Positions 29,675 through 39,303 of a DNA stretch of 64,000 nt are shown here, in pieces. Within the stretch, counting starts at the first letter, position 1, and each line of letters starts with the position of its first letter. The stretch is from Vibrio quintilis (lineage in GTDB: Bacteria; Pseudomonadota; Gammaproteobacteria; Enterobacterales; Vibrionaceae). The stretch lies in assembly GCF_024529975.1 (NCBI RefSeq), contig NZ_AP024898.1, positions 372,001 to 436,000 on the forward strand. The letters run 5' to 3'. The position numbers and the translations under genes are program-made. The notes under the pieces are model-generated. The model was not told where the DNA came from. It worked only from the letters and a program-made list of their open reading frames with translations, and ran no database searches.

Positions 29675-29705
29675 AAACAGGCGAATGTTGCAATTCGTCT
29701 GTTTT
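29675..29705 (+). terminator. Intrinsic terminator after the aldo/keto reductase
   Basis: AAACAGGCGAAT pairs with ATTCGTCTGTTT (one G-U) around GTTGCA, with a short T run. Confidence 0.75.
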
Positions 29706-29809
29706 ACCTCGTAACTCTGTTCATGGGTAAATCCGTCCATATCATTTCAGGTTTTATATTGTTCTCCAACAGCCCCTAAGTAATGGGTATATCAATTTAA
29801 CGCATAATT

Positions 29810-30268
29810 TTACTGACCGGTTAATATCGGCCAGTTGATATTGCCCTGCCGGATAAATGCTGCCCGGTTTTGTTCCCATTTTGCTTTGATGTCCGCATCG
29901 TAATTCAGATAAAGCTTACCATCGACCAGTGACCACTGAAGCGGGTCGGCTGACGCATAATCATTTTTTTCAGCAATCGCCCAGGCACAATAACCGCCAT
30001 ATTGTGGTGCATATTTTTCCGGGGCCGCGGTGAACATCTCCAGATGTTTTTGTGTTGAGAAGTACCAGTCTGCCCCCTGATAAGTGGTCATCCATTCTGA
30101 CCGGCCTTTGACGGGTTTATTTTCGGTAAAATAGGCGACTGTGTCATAGCCATCCAGTGCTTTATTACTGAAGAAGCCGGTATAGATGGGGTCGGATGCA
30201 TAGATCTGTGCGCTGAACAGCAGCGTTAACCAGAGAGTGAACCATATTTTGAGGTGAGCGCTTTTCAT
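29810..30268 (-). CDS. Exported YHS-domain protein
   Basis: A 152-residue protein with a Sec signal peptide (MKSAHLKIWFTLWLTLLFSA, cut near YAS-D) and a YHS domain (GYDTVAYFTENKPVKG, then KYAPQYGGYCAWAIA). YHS domains accompany metal-handling and redox proteins; in this paralogue group they are often periplasmic with unknown ligand. The start was chosen for the CAGGAG site eight bases upstream. Its ATG overlaps the NRDE stop by 4 bases (ATGA), so translation is coupled. Last gene of the four-gene operon. Confidence 0.85.
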   Translation of the reverse strand: MKSAHLKIWFTLWLTLLFSAQIYASDPIYTGFFSNKALDGYDTVAYFTENKPVKGRSEWMTTYQGADWYFSTQKHLEMFTAAPEKYAPQYGGYCAWAIAEKNDYASADPLQWSLVDGKLYLNYDADIKAKWEQNRAAFIRQGNINWPILTGQ

Positions 30269-31068
30269 GCTGAACTCCTGTTGTTCATAGAGGCGGCTGT
30301 AGTTGTTGATAAGGTATTGGCCGGTAATAAGGTATAACAATGATTTTTCATCGCCTGAGGTGTCAGGTTGCAACAGGGCGAACCGGGGATGTAAATCATT
30401 TCCTGTAATACTTCTGTCACGGTGACCTGGGTAAAGCTGACTGTTTGTGCATCCGTCCGGTGCATGCAGACGGACAAATGAGGCTGATCCGGTGCATGAT
30501 CACAATGAAATGCCTGTGCCTGATTTGTCTCTGCGGCAGAATCCGGCGTGGCAAAGGAGGTAAAATGACGATCATAGGCTGCCCGGCGGTAGTCTGTGAC
30601 CCGGCGAAGATCTACCGCGGATGAAAAGACGGGCAACCCGGTTTCAGCCTGCGTCAGTTGTTGTCCGTTCCACTCAAATCCGATCACCGCATTGCCGGTT
30701 TGATGATGGTGCCGGGTAAAAATCAGCAGAGTGAACGGTGCGAAACGGGCATGAGGTGTGTCCATCAGTCTGTCCGCAGCCTCTTCTGCACTGACTGCAC
30801 TGGCCAGATGTCTGACAAGCTGCCCCCGGCTGATTAGCCGGCCTTCAGGTGTCTGTCCCTGATAATTGTTAAGCAGACACAGGGTGATGCCATGTTGATT
30901 GACACTAATCCAGCTGCCACGTCCGACCGGATCAACCGGCATCAGCACTTCGGTTGCATTGAGGGTTTCCTGCCGCGGTGGCAGGGCCAGCGGGCGGCTC
31001 TTCAGCTCATCGCGGTTAAAGAACACCTGATAGCCTTCGGGTGTATGCAGCCATGATACGGAACACAT
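30265..31068 (-). CDS. NRDE (TANGO2-like) family protein
   Basis: A 267-residue protein with Cys2 at the N terminus and the name-giving motif Asn18-Arg-Asp-Glu21 in GYQVFFNRDELKSRP. The Cys2 with the NRDE motif is consistent with an N-terminal nucleophile hydrolase fold, although the family is better known for TANGO2, linked to haem or lipid handling in animals. Function here is unknown. It starts in a TGATG overlap with the DinB-like gene and ends in an ATGA overlap with the YHS gene. Confidence 0.85.
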   Translation of the reverse strand: MCSVSWLHTPEGYQVFFNRDELKSRPLALPPRQETLNATEVLMPVDPVGRGSWISVNQHGITLCLLNNYQGQTPEGRLISRGQLVRHLASAVSAEEAADRLMDTPHARFAPFTLLIFTRHHHQTGNAVIGFEWNGQQLTQAETGLPVFSSAVDLRRVTDYRRAAYDRHFTSFATPDSAAETNQAQAFHCDHAPDQPHLSVCMHRTDAQTVSFTQVTVTEVLQEMIYIPGSPCCNLTPQAMKNHCYTLLPANTLSTTTAASMNNRSSA

Positions 31069-31619
31069 CAGTTTTTCTCCCTCAGATAAGAGACCGTTGC
31101 CGGAGCGAAGCCGAAATTATCGCTGACTTCAATATGATTGAGACTGACGGCGACTCTTGCCAGCGCATAATGATGTGTGGCATGCAGCGCGACGAAGGTC
31201 AGTTCCCGTTCGATAGTCGACATCATGTCGCAGGCTTCCTGCTGCGAAAGTGATACTTCGGTTCTGACCCGCACCGGTAGCGTCAGGTTGGCGTGATTGA
31301 GTTGCTTCAGCCAGTCCCTGAGCTGCTCAACTTCTGAGATTGCGATATGACGGGTACGTTCAACGGCATGACCGCGCCGGCGGGTGTTGTAGTCAATGAC
31401 TCCTGTGGGCTGACGAACTGCATGAAACAGGTCAAGCAGATGACGGAAGTGTTCACCGATGCTGCTGCTCAGGTGCGGTGGTGCTGAACAGGTATATTGA
31501 TGGTCATCAATCGATTGCAGGAAACGATGCCCCTGTTCCAGTGTTTCCAGACAGCCGCGGATGCAGGGCTGCAACGGGAGTGATTCTGTATCCCGGATGT
31601 CGTACGTGTGACTCGTCAT
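31068..31619 (-). CDS. DinB-like four-helix metal-binding protein
   Basis: A 183-residue protein of the DinB/YfiT-like superfamily. The expected metal-binding histidines are visible as His57 (SIGEHFRHLLDLFHA) and His146/His150 (LHATHHYALARV). Such proteins include thiol transferases and many of unknown role. It belongs to the same operon as the NRDE and YHS genes (overlapping ends) and lies 48 bases behind the DedA/ATP-grasp gene. Confidence 0.82.
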   Translation of the reverse strand: MTSHTYDIRDTESLPLQPCIRGCLETLEQGHRFLQSIDDHQYTCSAPPHLSSSIGEHFRHLLDLFHAVRQPTGVIDYNTRRRGHAVERTRHIAISEVEQLRDWLKQLNHANLTLPVRVRTEVSLSQQEACDMMSTIERELTFVALHATHHYALARVAVSLNHIEVSDNFGFAPATVSYLREKN

Positions 31620-31667
31620 AAGCTCAGTTCCTTATTCCAGATCATTCAATTAGTCGGTTGACGGATA

Positions 31668-33548
31668 TTAGTCGGTGGATGGATAGCTCCGTGTCAGCTG
31701 CCGTTCAGTCTGCCAGGCCCGAATCAGAGATCTGAGTGACGGTGGCTGATGTCCGCGTTGTTTTTGTCGGGCTCCGATTTCAAACAGGATTCGGTATTGC
31801 TTCAGTAGTGTGGAAAAAATCTCCCGCAACGGCGTATTCCTGTCCCAGATGTGAGCCGCTTCGCTGCTGGCACCATTGAGCTCCAGAATTGAAAAGTCCT
31901 TCCCGGCCATTAGCTGCCTGATATCGCGGAATTTAATATCCAGCCGCCCATAGTAGTAACCATCAACATCAGCCAGAATCTCATCCATTTTGCGGGTCAG
32001 GGCACGGGTAATATATTGATTGCCGTCTCTGAATATCGCGCCCCGGCTATGACTGCCGGCAAAGGCCAGGCGGAAAGTTTCCCCCGCCGGCAGCACTTCA
32101 TGAAGCCGTTTTTTATGGCGCGACAAATACAGATGGCTCAGTTGTCCGGCCCGCGGGTGAGTTTCAATCAGGGTTTTCAGGCAATGAATCCCATCTCCGG
32201 TAACCGACGGGCTGTATTTAAGAGTGATTGAGAGGATGTTGCCACGCGGCTCACCCGGATAGCGCACATAAAAGATCCCGGCTTCTGCCTGATACGGGGC
32301 TTTTTGCTGCAACAAAAAGCGCGCACCGGGAGGAAACTCCCGGATGTAGTTATGCAGTTGATCGATGTGATTGATCAGTTTCACTCCGGCACCACGACAG
32401 CCCAGATCGGGTTTGGCGACGACCGGGAAGGTCAGGTTTGCTTCTGCCATTCTTGCTGTGGCGGTGCTGACTTGTTCTTCAACAGTGGCGGCAGTCCGGT
32501 TCAGAACAATATAGGGCTCAATCCAGCGTTGTGCTTCAGTCCCGGCGAGGCTCAGTATTTCATGCTTGGATTCTCCAACCATCCCACTGAGGCGGATGGT
32601 TGGATTTGCAATAAGTGGCAGCCGGAAGTCTTTGTATTGTAGTGCCTGCCACAGACTTTGCAGCAAGACCGGGGTGTAGAAAAACCAACCGGGGAAGAAC
32701 TCAAACGGTGAAATTTCCCGACGGTGATCCGTGCTCAGATGAGGCATCCCGCCATTGATCTGATGGTGCGGAATGACTGGCGGACAAGCAGGTCCGTATC
32801 GGGTGTGTTCCCTGCCGGTGGTGTATGTCCCGGTCGTGTCTTCTTGTGTAGCGTCTGTCCCTGTAACAGATGCTGTTGTCCTTATAGTGTCTGTCCCCGC
32901 AACGCACTCTCTCTTTGTGGATGCAGTCACACCTGTTCCTGTAACAGATGCAACGCGCGGTTTCTGCCGCCATCTCCGGTGAATGGTGAAATGAAATATC
33001 CATACTGAAGTCAGCGCCAGCGGAATCAGCGCCAGCGGAATCAGCGCCCACTGATGAGACATGGCCTGAAGCGTTGCACTGGTGCCAACGCTGTACACAA
33101 TAGAGAAGACTGCGGCTGTCCAGAGGGCTGTTGCCAGTAACACAGCACCCAGAAACAGGCCGAAAGGCAGGGTGAAAAAGCCGCTTAATGTGTAGCCGGC
33201 CGTTCGGCAGCCGGGAATAAAGCGAATAATAAACAGATGATAGAACAACCCGTGGTTCAGGCGGTGTCGTAACATTTTATAGTATCGGTTGGTCAGCATT
33301 TTCAGGCGCAGCCAGCGGGAGCGGCGGGCGAATCTGCCCAGGTAATACAACCCGGCATCGCCGGAGACAATACCGATCATAATCGCAAGAACGGCCAGTT
33401 CCGGCTGTATGTATGACTGAGCGGCCAGTGAAGCTGCAGTGATGATAGCCAGATCTTCAAGCAGGTAGGAAAGCAGAATAATGCCCGCGATCAACATTCC
33501 GGCGGAAGCACCTCCGGGTAATAAGAGTGTTTGCAGTTCGGTGATCAC
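31668..33548 (-). CDS. DedA-family membrane domain fused to an ATP-grasp ligase domain
   Basis: A 626-residue fusion. Residues 1-190 are a DedA/SNARE-associated (VTT) domain with several membrane helices and the family signature FIIRFIPGCRTAGYTLSG. A Thr-rich degenerate-repeat linker follows (about 200-250, with VTGTGVTAST and SVTGTDATQ). Residues 290-610 form an ATP-grasp domain: VVAKPDLGCRGAGVKLI, FLLQQKAPY, and the metal-binding DIKF and FSILELNGASSEA. DedA proteins move lipids; ATP-grasp enzymes join a carboxylate to an amine. A membrane-tethered ligase acting on a lipid-linked or envelope substrate is inferred. The GTG start has GGAGG at 8 bases; an ATG seven codons upstream is less likely. 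Confidence 0.85.
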   Translation of the reverse strand: MITELQTLLLPGGASAGMLIAGIILLSYLLEDLAIITAASLAAQSYIQPELAVLAIMIGIVSGDAGLYYLGRFARRSRWLRLKMLTNRYYKMLRHRLNHGLFYHLFIIRFIPGCRTAGYTLSGFFTLPFGLFLGAVLLATALWTAAVFSIVYSVGTSATLQAMSHQWALIPLALIPLALTSVWIFHFTIHRRWRQKPRVASVTGTGVTASTKRECVAGTDTIRTTASVTGTDATQEDTTGTYTTGREHTRYGPACPPVIPHHQINGGMPHLSTDHRREISPFEFFPGWFFYTPVLLQSLWQALQYKDFRLPLIANPTIRLSGMVGESKHEILSLAGTEAQRWIEPYIVLNRTAATVEEQVSTATARMAEANLTFPVVAKPDLGCRGAGVKLINHIDQLHNYIREFPPGARFLLQQKAPYQAEAGIFYVRYPGEPRGNILSITLKYSPSVTGDGIHCLKTLIETHPRAGQLSHLYLSRHKKRLHEVLPAGETFRLAFAGSHSRGAIFRDGNQYITRALTRKMDEILADVDGYYYGRLDIKFRDIRQLMAGKDFSILELNGASSEAAHIWDRNTPLREIFSTLLKQYRILFEIGARQKQRGHQPPSLRSLIRAWQTERQLTRSYPSTD

Positions 33549-33806
33549 AGGTAACTCCTCCATCTGCACAGATTCCGGCGATATTGAACATTTTTATTTG
33601 GAATATTTTAAATCTGGATAAAAAGTGTTCAATTTATCTATTCTGGTTATTGGTCGTGGTCGTGGCGGATTTATTACACTGAAATTGTTTTTTTTACTGA
33701 ATGATAAGAACCGGTGATGTTTCAACACCGGATGAGCGGAAAATGAAATTTGACTTATTTTGTATAATACATACATTTAAAGCCATAACTTTTCTGTTGT
33801 GGGCCA

Positions 33807-34808
33807 ATGCCAATGTATTCATTTCTGATAATCGTTCCGGATGGGGGCATGTTGTTTGAAGCGGCCGGAATTGCGGATATTTTGCAACATGCCAATTCAC
33901 TTTCACCGGCGCAGACGCCCTGTTATCAGGTGACGATTGCGACCAGTCAGTCTTATCATGTGGTGCATGGGCAATCCGGACTGAAGCTGCTCGCTGATGC
34001 CAGCCTCAATGAACTGGATCCCGGCCGGCCATACGATACGGTCATCATTACCGGGAAGGGCAACCATGAAGCGGAGCGGACTGAAATTGCAGACTGGCTG
34101 CGACTGGCAGCGCCCCATGTTCGACGTGTCGCTTCTGTGTGTGGTGGCGCGTTGATTCTGGCGCAGGCCGGGCTGTTGAATGAACGGCAGGCGACAACAC
34201 ACTGGCGGCTGCTGGACCGGATGCAGAACGAATATCCGCTGGTCCGGGTCGAACGTGGGCCGATTTATGTTCAGGACGGCCCGGTCTGGACCTCGGCCGG
34301 GGTGAGTTCTGGTTTTGACCTGACACTGGCGATGGTTGAGGCCGATTACGGTTTTACCCTGGCCCGCGATATTGCGCAGGAGCTGGTGATGTATCTGCGT
34401 CGTCCCGGCGGCCAGGCTCAGTTCAGCCGTTATCTGCCGGAGCAGGCGAAGAATCCCGGTCCGATCCGCGACCTTCAGCAATGGGTGATGGCTAACCTCA
34501 GTAAGGATCTGTCGGTAGAGAATCTGGCCGGGCGGGTGGCGATGAGTCCGCGTAATTTCACCCGTGTTTTTACCCGTGAAACCGGAACCACTCCGGCGAA
34601 ATATGTGGAAATGGTTCGTTTGAATGCTGCCAGAGAACAACTGGAGCAAACCCGTATCAGCATTGAACGGATTGCGACGGAAACCGGCTTAGGGAGCGGG
34701 ATTAATCTGCGCCGGGTTTTCGAGCGTCATTTGCAGCTGACACCCTCCGAATACCGTGAACGGTTTCACAGCCTGAATACAGCCTCTGCTGATTTTGGCA
34801 TTAATTGA
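33807..34808 (+). CDS. GlxA-family transcriptional regulator (DJ-1/PfpI plus AraC HTH)
   Basis: A 333-residue regulator. Residues 1-190 are a DJ-1/PfpI-like domain with the nucleophile-elbow region VASVCGGALILAQAGLL, and residues 230-330 are an AraC-type double helix-turn-helix (LSVENLAGRVAMSPRNFTRV). Relatives sense amino acids, carnitine or betaine derivatives. It is divergent from the DedA fusion operon and lies 132 bases before the GAPDH gene; either may be its target. Confidence 0.9.
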   Translation: MPMYSFLIIVPDGGMLFEAAGIADILQHANSLSPAQTPCYQVTIATSQSYHVVHGQSGLKLLADASLNELDPGRPYDTVIITGKGNHEAERTEIADWLRLAAPHVRRVASVCGGALILAQAGLLNERQATTHWRLLDRMQNEYPLVRVERGPIYVQDGPVWTSAGVSSGFDLTLAMVEADYGFTLARDIAQELVMYLRRPGGQAQFSRYLPEQAKNPGPIRDLQQWVMANLSKDLSVENLAGRVAMSPRNFTRVFTRETGTTPAKYVEMVRLNAAREQLEQTRISIERIATETGLGSGINLRRVFERHLQLTPSEYRERFHSLNTASADFGIN

Positions 34809-34868
34809 TCTATTTATGTCATTTACGCCATGTAAGTGTACGGTTACAGTTGAAACATCAAAAGATGA

Positions 34869-35933
<1,065 letters not shown>

Positions 35934-35967
35934 TTAAGAAATGGGCCCCATAGCGGATTCTGCTGTT

Positions 35968-35997
35968 GTGGGGTGCTGTGGGGTGCTGTGGGGTGGT
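35968..35997. repeat. Three tandem 10-bp units after the GAPDH gene
   Basis: GTGGGGTGCT, GTGGGGTGCT and GTGGGGTGGT lie head to tail 35 bases after the stop. With GGGCCCCATAGC upstream they can form alternative GCCCCA/TGGGGT stems; it may be a slippage-prone terminator. Confidence 0.7.
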
Positions 35998-36011
35998 TTG
36001 ATTGTGAGTTA

Positions 36012-36054
36012 ATATACCCAAACAACCTGCATCTTCAGGTTGTTTGGGTATATA
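36012..36054. repeat. Short dispersed palindrome, copy 5
   Basis: ATATACCCAAACAACCTG and CAGGTTGTTTGGGTATAT surround CATCTT. It lies between the GAPDH and exporter genes. Confidence 0.9.
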
Positions 36055-36204
36055 TGTTTATTCAGATATATTTCTGTGTTTGGATATAGATATGAATCAT
36101 TACCTGAGTAAATTTATTCCACAATAAACAAAAAATGAAAAATCTATTTCATAGTATTCTGTTTTGCTATATAGTCGCAGGCATTCAATTCCGGGATATG
36201 TCAT

Positions 36205-37107
36205 ATGTTCAATAACAGCCGCCTGAAGTTCAGCAACAGCGCTGAGTTATTACTGGTACTGGCAACCATGCTGGCCGGGTGTGGCTGGATATTTTCAAAA
36301 CAGAGTATTCAGGGCATACCGCCTTTTGCGTTTATCAGCATCCGTTTTGTGATGGCATCGCTGATATTAATGCCTTTGTGCCTGTCTGCATTCACGAAAT
36401 TAACCCTGCGGGATGTCACCAAAGCTGCTTTCGCCGGATTATTGCAGGGCGTGGTTTTATTGCTGTGGATCTTTTCTGTTTCCATGACGGATGCCCTGGG
36501 TGAAGGTGCATTTATTATGAGCCTTTCCATGCTGTTTGCGCCGCTGATGGCCTGGCCACTGATGAAACAAAAACCGGGGAAGAGTTTCTGGCAGGCGCTG
36601 CCGGTGGCGATTCTGGGGCTGTATATGTTATCCGGGGGCGGGGAATGGCATACCTCTGCCAGTCAGATCACCTTTCTGATTGCGGCCCTGACGCTGGCTT
36701 TGCAGTTTAATCTCAATGGCCTGTACGTTAAATCGATTCCGGTTTTACCACTGACATGTATCCAGTTTTTATTTACCGGGCTGTTGGGTGTGGTCGTTTC
36801 TTTGCTGATGGAAAGCTGGCCGGAGAGCGTGGATACTTCCGTTTGGTACTGGGTTTGCGCCAGTATTCTTCCTGCGACCTGCCTGCGTTTTCTGGCTCAA
36901 ATTGCCGGACAGAAACATACTTCTGCTACGAATGCCGCGATTATCATGATTCTGGAACCACTGTGGACAGTATTACTGAGTATCTCGGTCTACGGTGAGC
37001 AGATGAGTTTTCACAAAGTGACCGGCTGCCTGCTGATTCTTACTTCTCTGGTGGTGTATAAACTCCGTGACCGGAAACACCAGCGTTCCGGCCGGCTGGC
37101 CGGATAA
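36205..37107 (+). CDS. EamA/DMT-family transporter
   Basis: A 300-residue inner-membrane protein with ten predicted membrane helices in two EamA repeats (GCGWIFSKQSIQGIPPFAFI near residue 26; NAAIIMILEPLWTVLLSISV near residue 245). The drug/metabolite transporter superfamily exports amino acids, nucleotides or cofactors; the cargo cannot be told. It is a single gene that converges with iolR, with 32 bases between the stops. Confidence 0.88.
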   Translation: MFNNSRLKFSNSAELLLVLATMLAGCGWIFSKQSIQGIPPFAFISIRFVMASLILMPLCLSAFTKLTLRDVTKAAFAGLLQGVVLLLWIFSVSMTDALGEGAFIMSLSMLFAPLMAWPLMKQKPGKSFWQALPVAILGLYMLSGGGEWHTSASQITFLIAALTLALQFNLNGLYVKSIPVLPLTCIQFLFTGLLGVVVSLLMESWPESVDTSVWYWVCASILPATCLRFLAQIAGQKHTSATNAAIIMILEPLWTVLLSISVYGEQMSFHKVTGCLLILTSLVVYKLRDRKHQRSGRLAG

Positions 37108-37139
37108 GTGCTCAGAACGCAGGCTCATGCCCGCAGTGC

Positions 37140-37982
37140 TTATTGGCGGTTTGTTTCGTTTTCGTTGTAATATGCCAGCGACACCGCGAGAGTCTGCGCC
37201 AGACACAGCGAAGCGGCCTGCGAACGGAATGCATCGACCTTCGCTTCTTTCACCACAAAACAGACATCACTGAAAGAGGCCAGCGGGCTGATTTGGCTGT
37301 CGGTGATGATGATTTGTCTGGTGCCCAGTTTTGCCAGCGAATCGCTGATTTCGGTTGTTTCTCTGGCGTACGGGGAAAAGCTGATAGCAATCACCACATC
37401 GTCTGCTTCTACCATACTCAGCTGTTCTTTAAACATACCGCCTAAGCCATCAATCAGAAATGCCCGTTTGTTGAGGTGACGGAACGCATAAGTCAGGTAG
37501 GAAGAAACACTGAAGGAGCGGCCCAGACCAACCACATAAATATTGTTGGCGCCGGACAATAACTGTACGGCTTCTTCCAGTTCTTCCGGGGAAGTCTGAG
37601 AGGCTAACTGCTGCATTGCATGACAATTGGCGCGGGTAAATTCCTGCAGAATATCGGCAGGTTTTTCCGGTGGCTCCGGCTCGCCATCCAGCTCTTTCAA
37701 TAATTTTACTCTGTCGGTATAGCTGGAAGTTTCTTCAAGAAGATTACTGCGGAACAGCTGTTTCATCTCATTGAAACCACTGAAACCAAACGCACTGGCG
37801 AAACGGATTAACGTGGATGGGGGAACTTCTGCCTGTTCGGCAATGACGGAAACAGTTTCAAATGCGACACTGTTTTTGTTGTCCAGTATATAGGCCGCAA
37901 CCTGTTGTAATCGCTTACTGAGTTCACCATAGCGGAAACGAATTTCATCCTGTAATTCTGAAAGTGTTGTTGCTGTTGCCAT
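37140..37982 (-). CDS. iolR: RpiR-family regulator of inositol catabolism (IolR-like)
   Basis: A 280-residue MurR/RpiR protein: an N-terminal helix-turn-helix (about 5-80, with VSVIAEQAEVPPSTLIRFAS) and a C-terminal SIS sugar-phosphate-binding domain (about 125-260, VVGLGRSFSVSSYLTYA). Proteobacterial IolR repressors have this architecture and respond to an inositol catabolite, probably a phosphorylated one. The gene borders the iol genes, and two copies of a palindrome shared with the other iol promoters lie upstream, so autoregulation is likely. GGAG precedes the ATG. Confidence 0.9.
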   Translation of the reverse strand: MATATTLSELQDEIRFRYGELSKRLQQVAAYILDNKNSVAFETVSVIAEQAEVPPSTLIRFASAFGFSGFNEMKQLFRSNLLEETSSYTDRVKLLKELDGEPEPPEKPADILQEFTRANCHAMQQLASQTSPEELEEAVQLLSGANNIYVVGLGRSFSVSSYLTYAFRHLNKRAFLIDGLGGMFKEQLSMVEADDVVIAISFSPYARETTEISDSLAKLGTRQIIITDSQISPLASFSDVCFVVKEAKVDAFRSQAASLCLAQTLAVSLAYYNENETNRQ

Positions 37983-38034
37983 ATTTGCTCCATATTCGAT
38001 GACGCTACTATTCTATTTAATTTATTCATAATAG

Positions 38035-38050
38035 TGAAATATTTTTTTCA
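38035..38050. promoter_or_regulatory. Predicted IolR operator 1 (iolR promoter)
   Basis: TGAAATATTTTTTTCA fits TGAAA-N6-TTTCA. It is 53 bases upstream of the iolR start. Confidence 0.7.
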
Positions 38051-38091
38051 AATGCGATTGATAAAGCATACCATTTAGCCTGAATATGACG

Positions 38092-38107
38092 CGAAATATG
38101 TATTTCA
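38092..38107. promoter_or_regulatory. Predicted IolR operator 2 (iolR promoter)
   Basis: CGAAATATGTATTTCA fits the same 5-6-5 palindrome, 57 bases from operator 1. A weaker half-site follows at 38121-38136. Confidence 0.65.
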
Positions 38108-38175
38108 AGTGATGATTTAAATAAATTTTTATTTCATTATTTGTTGGTTTTAAGAGCAACTGACGAAATGTGATG

Positions 38176-38226
38176 AAAAATCCCCCGATCAATAAAACTG
38201 AAAACAGATCGAATTGATGGGGGGGA
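38176..38226 (-). terminator. Intrinsic terminator of iolCE
   Basis: On the minus strand TCCCCCCCATCAA pairs with TTGATCGGGGGA and is followed by five T residues. It lies about 160 bases downstream of iolE. Confidence 0.7.
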
Positions 38227-38303
38227 GCACCGGTAAATCGGGTACTCAAGACAGGAGAACTGACTTCACGATGATTTTCAGGAGCAGAAGTCAGTGCTTA
38301 AGG

Positions 38304-38340
38304 CCTGTTGTCCTTTCGTCTACACCGAAAGGACAACAGG
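38304..38340. other. 15-bp perfect hairpin in the iolE 3' region
   Basis: CCTGTTGTCCTTTCG and CGAAAGGACAACAGG pair perfectly around a 7-base loop, 48 bases beyond the iolE stop. No T run follows, so it may stabilise mRNA or act as a processing signal rather than terminate. Confidence 0.7.
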
Positions 38341-38387
38341 GCCGGGGGTTCCCTCAGTTGCGGAATCAATCGCTGAATCCGCAGGTT

Positions 38388-39278
38388 TTAAATCAGCCCT
38401 GCCTGTTTTGCCAGACTTGCCAGATTGTTGTAACCCATCGTTGCGTAAGTCAGCGGGTGGGCGATCGCCGGATCCTGCTCCGCTTCCACGACCAGCCAGC
38501 CAGTGTAATCGTTTCTCTTCAGGATACTGAAAATGGCCGGATAATCGATACAGCCATCTCCCGGAACGGTGTAAACACCCTCAAGTACTGAGTCAAGAAA
38601 ACTCAGTTTGCGGTTTTTAACATCCGCCAGCACATCTTCACGGATATCTTTACAGTGCACATGGTTGATTCTGTGTGCCCAGCGTTCTGCAACAACAGCC
38701 GGATCGGCACCGGCAAACTTCAGGTGGCCGGTATCCAGCAGCAAGCCGACTTTCGGACCGGTATGTTTCATCAGATTATCCACATCTTCAGCTGTTTCAA
38801 TGACTGTCCCCATATGATGGTGGTAAGCAATCTGCACGCCCTGACTTGCGGTATATTCAGCAAATTCAGTCAGCTTTTCACCATATGCTTCCCATTGATC
38901 GGCCGGGAACAGCGGACGAAGGTGGACCGGTGTGCTCTGATCTCCGTGGATACAGCCGGTAACTTCACAGGCAACCATGACTTTTGCGCCCAGTTCACGC
39001 AGGAGTGTCAGGTGGCCCTGAACCGCTTCAATCTCTTCTTCCACGCTACGGGTCAGTAATTCCATCGAATACCAGCCAGAGACCAGTTTCAAATCATGCT
39101 CTGCCAGAATCGGTCCGAGCACACTGGCCTGACGCGGGAACTTATTTCCCAGTTCAAAACCGGCAAAGCCAGCTTGTTTACCTTCTGACAGGCAGGTTTC
39201 CAGAGGTGTTTCTGCACCCAGTGCCGGCATATCATCGTTGGTCCAGGTGAGTGGGTTAATCCCTAGTTGAACACGCAT
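38388..39278 (-). CDS. iolE: Inosose dehydratase (2-keto-myo-inositol dehydratase)
   Basis: A 296-residue TIM-barrel protein of the xylose isomerase-like/IolE family. It dehydrates 2-keto-myo-inositol to the trihydroxycyclohexane-dione, the second step of inositol catabolism. Recognisable segments are LGINPLTWTNDDMP, GFAGFELGNKFPR, YHHHMGTVIE with metal-binding His, LLLDTGHLKFAG, NHVHCKDIR and GWLVVEAEQDP. The start MRVQLG has AGGAG before it and lies 25 bases after iolC; a longer in-frame start would overlap iolC. Confidence 0.94.
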   Translation of the reverse strand: MRVQLGINPLTWTNDDMPALGAETPLETCLSEGKQAGFAGFELGNKFPRQASVLGPILAEHDLKLVSGWYSMELLTRSVEEEIEAVQGHLTLLRELGAKVMVACEVTGCIHGDQSTPVHLRPLFPADQWEAYGEKLTEFAEYTASQGVQIAYHHHMGTVIETAEDVDNLMKHTGPKVGLLLDTGHLKFAGADPAVVAERWAHRINHVHCKDIREDVLADVKNRKLSFLDSVLEGVYTVPGDGCIDYPAIFSILKRNDYTGWLVVEAEQDPAIAHPLTYATMGYNNLASLAKQAGLI

Positions 39279-39303
39279 TGTGCTGTCTCCTCTTGTTTTT
39301 TCG

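Larger units (their letters stand above)
37983..38387. other. iolR leader and iolE 3' region
   Basis: The stretch of 405 bp holds the iolR promoter side with two operator-like palindromes (38035 and 38092), a terminator for the iolCE transcript (38176-38226) and a 15-bp hairpin (38304-38340). No gene was found. Confidence 0.7.

Noticed and set aside
33903..34649. 248-codon ORF antisense to the GlxA-type regulator gene
   Set aside because: Covered by a conserved forward gene; no ribosome binding site or family features.
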